64,000 nt of DNA from Escarpia spicata (Eukaryota > Annelida > Polychaeta > Sabellida > Siboglinidae), in NCBI GenBank assembly GCA_963995525.1, contig OZ023208.1:18119019-18183018 (forward strand), written 5' to 3'. Positions within the stretch are counted from its first letter, which is position 1. Every line of letters starts with the position of its first letter. Positions 12,601 through 23,200 of this stretch are shown here, in pieces. Made by a program: the position numbers and the translations under genes. Under the pieces are notes generated by a model. That model was not told the DNA's origin, searched no databases, and was given only the letters and a program-made list of their open reading frames with translations.

Positions 12601-14657
12601 TGAAGACCACTTATGCTCTGTGTGAGTGGGGCATAAGTCAAGTCCTGAGGTGATTGTGCACATTTGTATTGAAGCTGTCGCAGCTACGGGTGCTGGAGGT
12701 GTCCCAGATTGCGAGTGTCAACAACGAGAGTGTGATGAAGATAGTGCGGCACTGTCGGCACCTGGAGAGTCTTGACTTGTCTCTCTGCACCAACATCACT
12801 GACATCTGTGTTGACTTCATCGCAAAGTACGTCCGCAATCTGAGGAGTCTTCATCTTGTCTCTTGCAGCCTCACAGACCAGGGTGAGGCTTCTTTCTTGT
12901 CTATGCATAATTCCATCTCAAGTCAAGTAACTTTTAGGCCATTTTTGCACCATCCGACTCCAATTTTGATTAAATTTAGCACAGTTGTTGACTCACACGA
13001 GAACATCAAAACTGCAGATTATAAAAAATCTAGGTCAAGTATTATTGAAGGTATAGGTCACTGAACTTTGACCTTATTCACATACTGACCGTTACATTAG
13101 CGTCCATAACTCTTTGAATGTATTGATGTTGCGGTTTCTTGGTTGTTATAATTACACATATTTACCTCTCAAGACAATTTTGGAAATTTCAACCGCTTTG
13201 CACAGTCTTCATTAGCAGAATGAAGTTGCAGATGTGTCACACGACACTGGTGATGACTGTTCTGTGGTGTATCAGTCTGATGAGTACCAAGTGATTGTGG
13301 GCAGTATTTGTTGTGTGTCACACGACACTGATGATGACTGTTCTGTGGTGTATCAGTCTGATGAGTACCAAGTGATTGTGGGCAGTATTTGTTGTGTGTC
13401 ACACGACACTGGTGATGACTGTTCTGTGGTGTATCAGTCTGATGAGTACCAAGTGATTGTGGGCAGTATTTGTTGTGTGTCACACGACACTGGTGATGAC
13501 TGTTCTGTGTGGTGTATCAGTCTGATGAGTACCAAGTGATTGTGGGCAGTATTTGTTGTGTGTCACGTGAATCTAGGCTGTGTATTGTGTCTGTGACATC
13601 CATCATGTGACACTATGTTGTCTGTTGTGCCAATATTGCATTGCGTATTACTCTATGAAGATACGTTATACAGATATGTGTTGCGTACCATGCGATTCCA
13701 ACTGTAAATTGTCTCCGTATGTGTTTATTGCGAGTCTGTGCAGTGCACTGTGACAGTATTCACTGCATATCATTCTACTGTGTACATTGCACCAGTATGT
13801 GCTGTGTCGTGAGTTTTGTGTTGTGTATCGTGCATGTATTGCACACCTTGTTACTATGCACTGTCACTCTGTCTTTTGATCCTATAGTACAAGTTGTGTC
13901 AGTATGTGCTACATGTCATGTCATTCTACTCTGTTTCTATATTATAAAACAATTTAATGTTTTCTTTCAGTCTGTTTGTTGACCCACATCTCTGTCACTT
14001 TTGCATGTATGGGGCTAACATTTTGTGTGATCATTTTGAAAAATGTAAATCTACGTTGCACCCAAATGCCCCCCGCATTTGGGTGCAACGTAGATTTACA
14101 TTTTTCTAAATTCTTCCGGGGGTGGGGATGTTGGGAGGTCACAATTTTAAAATGGCATTTACCTCCGTTAGTTTTGCCTACATGGTAGTGAAATCTTGTG
14201 CGCAATCTAGCAGGTCCATTAGGGTGGTTCGCAGATTTAGATGTTTTTTAAATTCATCCAGGGATGGAGATCTCGGGGGGTCACATACGTGTGACTGTAT
14301 TTTCCCCCAGGCAATGCTAGGTAACTCAACTAGTTGTACATAATAGCCTATATTATGTACCCCACTGTTGTTTCAGCCCTCATCAGTCTGGGTGCCCACA
14401 GTCGCACCATCGAGACCCTGGATGTGGGATGGTGTGAACACATCACGGCCCAGGGCGCCATCAAGATCTCTGAGACCTGCCCCACCCTGCGGTACCTCGG
14501 CCTTATGAGGTGTGACCTGATCACCATCCCCACGATGGAGCTCCTCGTCGAGAAGTTCCCCCGAGTAAAGTTCTCCACCATGTGGCTTGACTGTAACCGA
14601 CTGATACAGATGGCTAGGAGCCAAGGCTTCCTACAGAGTGCACCCTCTCTCAGGTAG
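6700..14657 (+). CDS. FBXL17: F-box/LRR-repeat protein 17 homologue (six exons, 479 aa)
   Basis: Exons 6700-7298, 7856-7967, 8444-8575, 10347-10454, 12675-12882 and 14377-14657 all have GT-AG borders and keep frame over 1440 nt. The ATG has an in-frame TAG upstream at 6649. Residues 30-51 are very basic (possible nuclear signal). The F-box is at about 99-145 (DSLPHLILLHIFRCLSL...LVSKHWWDIARDPDLW). Leucine-rich repeats of the cysteine-containing type, about 26 residues each, run from about 150 to 440. The C-terminal segment TIETLDVGWCEHIT...LRYLGLMRCD is the hallmark of FBXL17. In vertebrates FBXL17 is the SCF receptor that binds aberrant BTB-domain dimers; binding to SKP1 through the F-box is inferred here. 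The vertebrate protein has a longer N-terminus, so either this version is short or an upstream exon is missed. Introns hold transposons and tandem repeats. Confidence 0.92.
8287..8330 (+). repeat. L2-type LINE 3' tail hairpin in FBXL17 intron 2
   Basis: AAGCGCCTGAG...GGGCGCTATATAAATAA forms a GC-rich stem followed by GCGCTATATAA. This is the 3' terminal structure also seen, on the opposite strand, at the ends of the L2-like LINEs near 30390 and 36160. Only the tail is recognisable. The rest of the intron (7968-8443) is AT-rich without other features. Confidence 0.6.
9054..9915 (-). mobile_element. pogo/Tigger DNA transposon remnant with TA target duplication
   Basis: The element begins CAGTCATGTCTCATTC at 9054 and ends ATGGCTG at 9915, with TA on both sides (9052-9053 and 9916-9917), as for Tc1/mariner-superfamily insertions. 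The two ends share only a partial inverted repeat around ATCCGCACNNTTT. Minus-strand ORF 9545-9165 encodes KQAWNDINQSTIANCWRHVNILP followed by an acidic tail, which matches the end of the DDE domain and C-terminus of pogo/Tigger transposases. The helix-turn-helix and most of the catalytic domain are gone, so it is inactive. It sits in FBXL17 intron 3. Confidence 0.75.
10455..11449. other. FBXL17 intron 4, left part
   Basis: AT-rich intron sequence before the TTAA element. There is no coding exon, and I see no recognisable transposon protein. Confidence 0.5.
11450..11881. mobile_element. TTAA-flanked inverted-repeat element, deleted copy
   Basis: TTAA at 11446-11449 and 11882-11885 borders an element starting GGGTAGCCATTACCCGAAAA and ending TTTTCGGGTGGTGGCTACCC. 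It shares most of its left side with the foldback copy at 16574-17246, but the right arm is largely deleted. There is no ORF of note. TTAA target duplication is the signature of piggyBac-superfamily transposition, so this is probably a non-autonomous piggyBac-type MITE. It lies in FBXL17 intron 4. Confidence 0.8.
11886..12674. other. FBXL17 intron 4, right part
   Basis: AT-rich sequence from the TTAA element to the exon 5 acceptor. No repeat family or coding segment is recognised. Confidence 0.5.
13236..13562. repeat. tandem array, four copies of an 81-bp unit
   Basis: Units start with GTCACACGACACTG at 13236, 13317, 13398 and 13479 (spacing exactly 81). The last unit carries a 2-base GT insertion and ends near 13562. 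Copies differ at only a few positions. The unit length is divisible by three and is stop-free in at least one frame on each strand, which gives spurious ORFs of about 100 codons. The array is inside FBXL17 intron 5, so it is not expected to be coding. Confidence 0.95.
14038..14106. repeat. perfect 32-bp palindrome with 5-base loop
   Basis: The left arm 14038-14069 and right arm 14075-14106 are exact reverse complements separated by CCCCC. The arms begin GAAAAATGTAAATCTACG. The structure lies in FBXL17 intron 5, about 270 bases upstream of the last exon. It could fold as a hairpin in the pre-mRNA or a cruciform in DNA. Confidence 0.95.
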
Positions 14658-14902
14658 TCCACTCAGTGAGTGAGGACTGTTTCACTAACATTTGAGCTCA
14701 TAACCTGATTTTGCTCTTTAAAATTGACTTCGCTCTTTGACAATGGTCTGTTACATATGGAAAACTGTCAACATCGGGTGCTGCCACTGGGACACGTCTG
14801 CTGGTGTGTCATTGAAATAGTGTCCCTGTCATACGCAGCAGCTTTTTTAAAAAGCTACATAAATTGAACAGTGGATTTTATTTAATAATGAATTCTCATT
14901 AT

Positions 14903-15290
14903 CCTACAGAGCAGACCCTCTCTCAGGGTGTAGTCGACCTAGTCGGGGCTTCCTACAGAGTATACCCTCTCTCAGGGTGTAGTCGACTGAATCAGGGCTT
15001 CCTACAGAGTATACCCTCTCAGGATGTAGTCGACTGGGCTTCTACAGAGTGTATTGTCTGTCAGGGTGTAGTCGACTGAGTCGGAGCTTCCTACGGGGGG
15101 GGGGGGGGTATACCCTCTCAGGATGTAGTCGACTGGGCTTCTACAGAGTGTACTGTCTGTCAGGGTGTAGTCGACCGAGAGAGTCAGGGCTTCCTACAGA
15201 GTGTACCCGCTCTCAGGATGTAGTCCATTGAGAAAGTCAGGGCCTCTACAGAGCATAACTGATCTCAGGGTGTAGTCCTATATATCTACT
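14903..15290 (+). repeat. minisatellite derived from the FBXL17 stop-codon region
   Basis: About eight degenerate units of 40-53 bases each carry CTTCCTACAGAGTNTACC, CTCTCAGGNTGTAGTC and GACTGNNTC. The same order of motifs occurs once in the last FBXL17 exon (about 14625-14672, GGCTTCCTACAGAGTG then CTCTCTCAGGTAGTCCACT), across the stop codon. The array starts about 245 bases after the stop. A run of 13 or more Gs interrupts the fifth unit near 15096. The array probably lies in the 3'UTR, because the first AATAAA downstream of it is at 15322. Confidence 0.85.
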
Positions 15291-15321
15291 GGAGAAGTTG
15301 TTTATGTGTGAAAAAGTTCAT

Positions 15322-15327
15322 AATAAA
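15322..15327 (+). terminator. candidate polyadenylation signal AATAAA for FBXL17
   Basis: This is the first canonical AATAAA seen after the stop-derived minisatellite, 665 bases past the stop codon. A second AATAAA is at 15812. Choice between them needs transcript data. The region 15330-15950 is otherwise AT-rich and unremarkable. Confidence 0.35.
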
Positions 15328-15954
15328 TTCTTTTATATATTTCAGTCAGATTTACCTTTTCTTTTTGGTTGCATTATGTCAGCTTTCTGCTGTATTAATT
15401 AGACACCCTACCATGTCACTTTCTAATGGTAGTCAGTCTGAAAGCTGACAAACTGCAACAAAAAGATAGATTTGACTGTGAAGTGATATACATAAAAAGA
15501 TGAATTATTTAGTGATGTTCTTGCACATTCTGTGTGAATGCTATTGCCAAGATAATCTTTTGAAATGTTCCATTATATCGTATTCAACTTTTCCTATTGA
15601 ACATTTCCTGAAAGTGAGGGCAGAAGTTTGCACTGGATGATCAACAGATCAGATCTGCTGGTTAAGTATATGGCTGAGAAGGAATATCGATCATGTGTAA
15701 AATGTAGTTATCAGGAACCTGGTATAATTAACTAAAGTGGTTGTGTGTGATCGAGTAATTTTCTTGTCTAACGAGATTGTGTGATTCTGTGAACAATGTT
15801 TGAGTAATATTAATAAACAAAATGTCATAAACAATAGCATACAGTCGTCATTCCTTGGCAAGTTTACCAAATGACTATGGTGACTGGTTGATTACAAGAC
15901 ATTCCTAAGACTACAAGCTGGTTGTAGCACTTTCTTGCAATGTAAAGGTAAAAA

Positions 15955-16285
15955 GAAAAGGTAAGTTCTTATATAGCGCAGTATCCAGTCCTTTGGACTT
16001 CACAAAACGCTTTACATTTTACTCCCTGGCAGACCTGTTCAATCGAACACCATCTCGACTTCTCTGGGAAGAATTCAGCCATATTGCATTTAATGCACGA
16101 AAACTACTCATAACATATATCCATCATATCCAGGTATTCGTGCATACAGCTGAATAAACTGGAGCAACGTAGAGTAAATGAACTTGCCCAAGGTTCGACA
16201 TGGCCACACAGGATTCGAACCTGGGTTCTCTCAGTTGAGAGTCCGATGCTGTAGACACTGCACCCTACGTAGACCTTCCTTACCA
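15955..16285 (-). mobile_element. tRNA-derived SINE with L2-like 3' tail
   Basis: On the minus strand the head (about 16283-16205) is tRNA-like, with a B-box GGTTCGAATCC (complement of 16211-16221) and an A-box-like GGTGCAGTGTC. The body follows, and the lower-coordinate end reads CTGCGCTATATAAGAACTTA. This matches the GCGCTATATAA end of the L2-like LINEs in this window. Sharing a LINE tail is the standard way a SINE borrows the LINE machinery. Boundaries are approximate, and target duplications were not found. Confidence 0.7.
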
Positions 16286-16573
16286 ATGACTGATTGCTAG
16301 ATGAACTAACATACACCTAATAGATATTTTGTGAAGTATAAAGTGCTTTGAGAAGTGCTAAGGAGGGGACCTCATGCTGCATATGTACAGCGCTTACCTT
16401 TGCCCTTTCATGTAGGGGAAATTCCTGCATCTGCATGACGTAAGTAATCTTAACGATTCTCAACAAAATATGTTCACACAACAGACAGTTTATTACAAAA
16501 AGGCATACTGCTTACTGTACAAACAACATGCGCGTAAGCATAACACTTTAGTTCTAGGACTAACCGAGGTTAA

Positions 16574-17246
16574 GGGTAGCCACTACTCGAAAACGCCCAT
16601 ATAACCAATATGCCATATCTCTGTTAATATTGAACATATAACCAGATTTGGAGCACTGATTAGAAAAATGAATGGTATATGATGTGTGAAATATGGGCAC
16701 GTTTGGTGGTGTATTACCATGGCAATGAACGTTTCGAGCGAGATGGATTTTCACATCCTTGAAAATTATTCTGAGCTAACAACTGTATGTGTGATCATGC
16801 AACTGTCAAGAATCATTAGCTAGAATACTCCTTTGTGCAATAAGGTGGTTTTGGGCAAGGATATCTGACTTCAGTGACTGTTGTTCAGGTTTGAGCATTT
16901 TTCAAGACGTCATGAAAAAAGCTCAAACCTAAAGTCCCATCTCACAACAGTCATTGCAGTCAAATTTCCTTGCCCAAAACCACCTTATTGCACATGGGAG
17001 TATTCTAGCTAATGATTCTTGACAACTGCATGATCACACATACAGTTGCTAGCTCAGAATAATTTTCAAGGATGCATGCCCCTCTATCACACTAGAAATG
17101 TTGATTGTCATGGCACTGCACAAGCAAATGAGCCCACATTCCACATAGCATGTACTGTTCATCTAATTAGTACTCAAAATTTGGCGAAGATATGTTCAGT
17201 ACTAACAGAGATATGGCCTATGGCTGTTTTCGAGTAGTGTCTATCC
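16574..17246. mobile_element. 673-bp foldback element with TTAA target duplication
   Basis: TTAA borders the element at 16570-16573 and 17247-17250. The left arm (GGGTAGCCACTACTCGAAAA...) matches the reverse complement of the right arm (GGATAGACACTACTCGAAAA...) along essentially its whole length. The two arms, each about 335 bases, meet near 16908 with almost no spacer. No transposase is encoded. The deleted sister copy is at 11450-11881. The TTAA duplication points to mobilisation by a piggyBac-type transposase acting in trans. Confidence 0.88.
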
Positions 17247-17250
17247 TTAA

Positions 17251-18108
17251 CAGCAAATAATATAACTCACCTTGTATCATTATGCAATTTTATTACGACA
17301 GAAATTATATAGCAAATGAATGAAATGATGCACGACTTGTTAAATAGCAAACTTAAGATATATTACGATTCAAAACTTACACCAAGACTGAATGTAAACA
17401 AAATAATAATAACATAAAAATAGTTCTAAGGTGCCAATATTCGTGGCATCCCGAGTTTGGTGACACAAAAAAAAACAAGTTTTGGCAGCTCAAGATCGTC
17501 GTACAATGCAAAAGTCGTCAACAGATGGATGGTTATGCTAAGGAGCTAAGCAATATTACAAACACTAGTACTTACTAATATTCAACAAGCAAAACATCAC
17601 TAGTGATCATGCCTTGTGTAAACAGGTAAATGGCTTTGTAACTCGGTGTCCACAAATCCACACCAGTTCATCGGTGTAATAGTTTAAAGTGGATCCCACA
17701 GCCACCAATATTCACATCATCTGTTTTCCAAGCAACACCTGAGCTCTGCACCTCTGTTATGCTGACTTGTTTTACCAACAAAATAATGGCAGTAATTCTA
17801 CATCTGTACATTCGCATCCTTTTCAGCTGATGCAGAATATTGCTCCAATATGTTTTTCATATACTTTTGGCATATGGTTCCACTATTCCAAGTTCTGTCT
17901 TGAATGTAATTAACATTTAAAAATGTATTGCCATGTCTATGTACACATCTCAGCTGCTGTTGAGTTATCCAAGATTAGAAGTAAGCACCATCACTACAGA
18001 TCCACACTTCACACATCTGTCCTATCAATGACAGAAAGCACCAACAATGAAGCGCCACAGATTTACCGACACACAAACGACTTCAAGTTTCTGCTAGCAT
18101 TCAACACA
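17251..18108. other. intergenic sequence
   Basis: AT-rich sequence between two transposons. No exon, RNA gene or repeat family is recognised. Confidence 0.45.
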
Positions 18109-19306
18109 GAATCGGGTCATTTGCCCAAGTCTCAAGTGGGAAAGGGTCATTTGCTCAGTTTTGAAAAAAATTATATTGTTTATTTGGTAACAGAGTAGTT
18201 GCAAACAAACAAACCACAGGTTGATAAAATGGTATGAAAAATTGTAAATGTTCAGTTTTGGGAAATGTAAATGCCTCCACACAGGACATGGGAATGAAGA
18301 TGTACAATATACAATGGGAGGTTCTGTACTAAGCACTACTGTAAAAGAAAAGGACTTAGGGTTAACCATTAGTGCTGATATGAAGGTTTCAGACCAGTGC
18401 GGTATTGCCGCTTCAAAGGGAAATCAAATCCTTGGATAAATTAGGCGAAATATAATGTATAGGGAAAAAGAGCTAATAATACCGCTGTACAAAACAATAG
18501 TTGGGCCTCATTTAGAATATTATATTCAAGCATGGAGTTACGAAATTCGCCTAAAAGAATGTGGTTTAACAACACTAGAGACTAGGACATTGAGAGGAGA
18601 TCAGATATAAGTGTTTAAAATATTAATGAAAATGTTCGCAGTTAAGAAAGATAGAAGGACCAGAGGACATGAAGATACATTAATATAGGAGCAGTGTAGA
18701 TTAGATATAAGAACGTTCTCATTCTCACAAAGGACTGTAAATTAATGAAATAGATTATCTCCTGATTGTGTTGGTGCTAGTAGCATGAATGTGTTTAAAA
18801 ACAAAATTGACATGTACCTCAAAAGGGCAGGATACACGTAGATAAAAAAAGTATTGGACTCTCGATAAGCCAAAAGGCTTCCTTGTCCACCTGCCATCTA
18901 GAGTTAATTTTCTGGATGGCAATCTTATTAAATCTTAAACATAATTTATTTGAAAACTACACTAAATACAAAGTTTAGCCATTTTTTACCGATATTTCAA
19001 CTAAAGTTTGGTGTTTATGAAACTCAGTTTTGTACATTTACATTTGAGCACAAGTGAAATTTATAAGTGACTTTTTTATCAAACTTATGGATTGAATTTT
19101 GTGATATATTAAGTTAACTTTGATTACTAAATAGTTTATAAATGACTTTATCAAACCTTATGGATTGGATTTGGTGTCATATTAAGTTAACTTTGATTAT
19201 TAAATATTCACCCAAATTTATTTAACTTTCAATTTATTTTTCACAACTGGGCAAATGACCCTTTTCCCACTTGAGTGCCAGGCAAGTGACCGTGTAAATG
19301 TACCCC
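18109..19306. mobile_element. 9-bp-TSD inverted-repeat element (copy A) carrying a LINE fragment
   Basis: TTCAACACA occurs at 18100-18108 and again at 19307-19315, flanking about 1.2 kb. The ends share an inverted repeat: GGGTCATTTGCCCAAG...CAAGTGGGAAAGGGTCATTTG on the left, and its complement AAATGACCCTTTTCCCACTTGAG near 19253-19275. The right terminus reads GGGGTACATTTACACGG on the minus strand and resembles the GGGGTACGGAC end of copy B at 21532. Nine-base duplications are typical of Mutator-like elements. The left end looks shortened, and no transposase is seen. Confidence 0.65.
18240..18890 (+). mobile_element. CR1-like LINE fragment, C-terminal part of reverse transcriptase
   Basis: The plus strand reads, with several in-frame stops, through the thumb and C-terminal region of a non-LTR reverse transcriptase. 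Visible pieces are KEKDLGLTISADMKVSDQC, GNQILG, PLYKTIVGPHLEYYIQAW, CGLTTLETRTLRGD, TRGHEDTLI, RLDIRTFSFSQRTVN, WNRLSPDCV and FKNKIDMYLKRAG. It lies inside the 9-bp-TSD element copy A, so it either inserted into that element or was captured by it. It is inactive. Confidence 0.82.
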
Positions 19307-20201
19307 TTCAACACAGACATAACCACACACACACAGTTCCGTGCAAACATTCATCTTGCAAGCACAAGTTTCCACAAGTTATACCACAAAACAACAATTG
19401 TTATAAGTATGCCATTGTGTACAATACCGATGACGACAATGAAATATCTATAAACTGACAAGCACAGATACAAGACTGGTTACATTGTGGAAGCTCTTAC
19501 AACTACTGTAAGCAGTCAGTAACTATGAATACTTTATGGAGACTAGAACAAGGATAGTACATGGATGGAGGATATAAGTATGTAAGCAAGATATTTAATA
19601 TATCTTGATGTAACCTACATAACTATATGCTTATCACCGGAATAATATTATTATGATGACAGGCATAATATATAGATGGTGGGTGCATGTCAGCAATAAT
19701 TTGTTGTATTTTTGTCTAACATCTGTTGAAACATTGTCTGTAGTAATGCATGTTTAGTTGTATAAAGTGAAACCTTGACAACGTGGAAACACCGACGTTC
19801 CAACTTAATTTCACATGAACGCAATTCCAAAATACAAATACCTGCTACCTGCAAGATTCGTTTATCCGGAAAACTCACTAAATCCACACACATTATTCTG
19901 GGGGTCAAAGTTTCCCGATGAACTACCTGGTATATAATTTATGTATATGGACACATTGGTACATATCAAAAGATCAGTGTGCTAGTGTTACGACTAGAAT
20001 TAACCAGATAATTAATGTAGATCTATCGACTCAAGGTATGGGGGAAATAAAATACATAGCCAATGGAGATGTAGAAGCCATAGCACTGCAGGTGATTGAA
20101 TTATGTGTCACAAGTTAGTAGTTGGCAGTGAGTGATATGAACCAAGCCTGGTGCTGCTGTAGCTGGTGTAGCTGTGGCTGGTGTAGCTGTCTGTTACACC
20201 A
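19307..20201. other. intergenic sequence, presumed 3'UTR side of the RING gene
   Basis: The sequence lies beyond the stop codon of the minus-strand RING gene. Part should be its 3'UTR, but no polyadenylation site can be fixed with confidence. No coding segment or repeat family is seen. Confidence 0.4.
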
Positions 20202-23200
20202 TCAGCTGTCTGGAGTGAGGATGAATCTACAGACAGGGCAGGTCCCAGACTGCAACAGAAACAGAGGAATGTGCTGGGTATATTTCACTGTAAAGAAAAG
20301 CAAAGTAAATTGTCATTTTTGTTTGGGAAATACATACATTTTTAAGGATTGTGTCATGTTTCTTAGTAGTCTGACCCTGTCATACACTGTTATCTACAGC
20401 TCAATTATGAAATAATATGTGTTAAAAATAGCAGATCATACATACTTGTATTATTAACAAAAATGTACAACAGAAATGTAGAAAAATTCCACACAGCAGC
20501 CACCCTGTATATTATAGTGGCATGTAACGGGAAACACAAATACTATTCTGGTAGGGGGGTTGTATGTCTACAGAGTATCCTACCTTGTGTATCCAGACTT
20601 TGATACATAGGTGATGGAAGAGATGTTGGCATGGCAATGACTTGGCATCTTCTCCCGCCTCAAAGTTGCACAAGCAAATGGGGCAGGTCAAATCATCTTC
20701 TCCTGTCAACCACAAACATACACCATTGCATAAGAATTAACAAAGGTTATCAGACCTGAGTTCAATTCACTTTTATCAATTCCAATTCAATTTCCAATTC
20801 AATATACTCACAAGAAGGATCAATTCCAATTAAATTAAATTAATTTTTATTCAATTCTAATTCATGTCGGCAACATTAGCTGTTTTGTTGTAGCTTAAGT
20901 TTCTGCACAGTGCACATTGATGGGCAATGAAGCCCCAGTGAAAATCCACACTCAAATCAGACAACCTGCACCATACAGTATGGTACCACCTTGCAACGGC
21001 TAAAGAACAAACGGGATGCTGAACTCTGGACATTGACAAATGCTAATTCACCCTCTCAGCAAACAGTCATTTTGGTATCTGGTTGTCAATTAGTGGTGAT
21101 TCCAATTAGCACTTGGCAGCTCTGTCATATGCTGCTAAAAAACTGGGGTACACAGGGACTGAGAGAGCAGAGAACGGCTAGATAAAGAATTGCAGCCCAT
21201 GTTTTGTCTGGTGACAAATCCTTTCAAATACTGGTAGTTCTGTTGTTGGTTCTTTTGTTATGGTCTTTGACCAAAAATACACATCCAAAAACGTTACACT
21301 TTAACATATATTTTTAGTTTATACATGTCAATTTATATAGAAAAACGTCGTAAATTTATTTTGTGTTTCGATCAATTCATCTTATGTTGTGGGACTCAAT
21401 TCCAATTCAATCTATTTGGTTCTATTCAATTCAAATTCATGCATTTTGTTGATGAATTCAATTCAATTAAGAATTGAATCCAGGTCTGGAGGTAATGTCA
21501 CATAAATGTCTTTCTTCCTGCATCCTGCAAGGGGGTACGGACAGTTGCCCAGTGGACAGTTACCCAGTGGACAATTGCCCAGTGGTCAAATGAAAAAGTG
21601 GACACTTGCTCAGTGACAAAATTGTTTCCATAAATGTAATAAATAAATTTGACATTAACATTATTTAATACATCATTTATATTATTATATTCCTTAATTT
21701 AGGATTACATTTTTTTATAGATAATTGACATAGTCTAGGATTAAATTCTTTGTTAGATAATTGACATAGAACAGTTTGCCCCAGCTTTTAATTGTATGAG
21801 GCTTCTGAAGCCAGACACAATGCAATTAGGGTTACCCTGGGTAGGACATTACTGTCAGAATGCACATCACATGGCTGCAGTGGATCTCTGAGCTACTCCA
21901 AGTTGGCATGAGCTGCTTAAAAGCAATTACAATAAATTGCTGTGGCTTCCATAGTCAGCCCACAGCATTAGACTTGCATGAACGCAAGAACATGAACTAT
22001 GACCATATGAATGAATGTATTGTGAATGTATTGATTTACATTGGTATGAAATTATGAATGTGTGCATATTTATGTTACATAAATAGTGTTATATCAAAAT
22101 TCATGAAGTTCTTGTTGTTTTATTATAATATAATAATTTTATAAAACATATCAATATTATACTGTTATAAAAAAGGACTTTTATTTATTAATTTATGGAA
22201 ATTGTGTTGTCACTGAGCAAGTGTCCACTTTTTCATTTGACCACTGGGCAAGTGTCCACTGGGCAACTAACCACTGAGCAACTGTCCTACACTCTCCTGC
22301 AAGACAGTCCAGTACTTTAACCAGATGTCCTGCTACAGAAAGCAAACACCATGCATTTTGTGAAATGTGTTCCACCCAAGACATTCTTTGAGTGTTGATG
22401 TGTTAAAACCCAACACTGTAGTTATTCAGCATTATGAAAGACTATTGAAGGCCACTTACAGTCACTTACCATTGGGTTTGATGCTGACCGACGGCAGACC
22501 GTCAATGTAGGAGTCGCTGACCAGAGGGGGCACTTGGTCACTCATCAGGTCAGGGTAGACGGTCAACATCTGCGTGATGACATTCTGACACACAGAACCA
22601 AGCACTGCTAACATGTCACTGAACAAGCTTCAGGATAATACATTTTTATGCTTTCTTTTTGAAATATCTAATACACGATACAATGCCAACTTCCTCTGTA
22701 CTTGTGACATGATGATGTCATTATACATGTGAGATAGTTCGTAATTCCCCTCGTCTCAATTCATCGATAGTAGAGAAGGAAACCAACAGAAGAACACCAC
22801 ATGTAAAAGAAGCTGTATGCATAAGGTCAACAGTAGAAAGCATCCTGAGATTCTGCGTCGCGATGTGGTGCCCAGGCATGAAAGCCGGTGACAGAAAGAT
22901 TTTTGGAAGGATTGTGAAAAGAGCCCAGAAAATCGTAGGCAACAGCCTAACAATGGTGGACGATATCTGCGCTGGAATTGCCATCGGGAAGGTGACTGCG
23001 TGCTTACAAGGCAAGAACGAGCTGAATGAGGTGGTCCTTTGTGTCAACGGCCAAAGCAGCCATTAACTCTTGAGATAATCTGACTGACACAATATTAAAT
23101 AAATTATGATCTGTGTATATGATGTTTTGTAACGAACTGCCCATGAAGTGTACACCAAATTCCTTGTAAAGGCATAATAAACTATCTTATCTTATAACAA

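Noticed and set aside
13271..13300. Hammerhead ribozyme in the tandem repeat (CTGATGA core word)
   Set aside because: The CTGATGA is not followed by the GAAA core at a suitable distance, and the flanking helices do not pair.
13169..13539. Repeat ORFs of about 100 codons on both strands
   Set aside because: They come from the 81-bp tandem array inside an FBXL17 intron. No start context or splice support.
22721..23047. 108-codon hydrophobic minus-strand ORF
   Set aside because: It is antisense to the LINE fragment at 22860-23196 and inside an intron of the RING gene, so it is a shadow frame.
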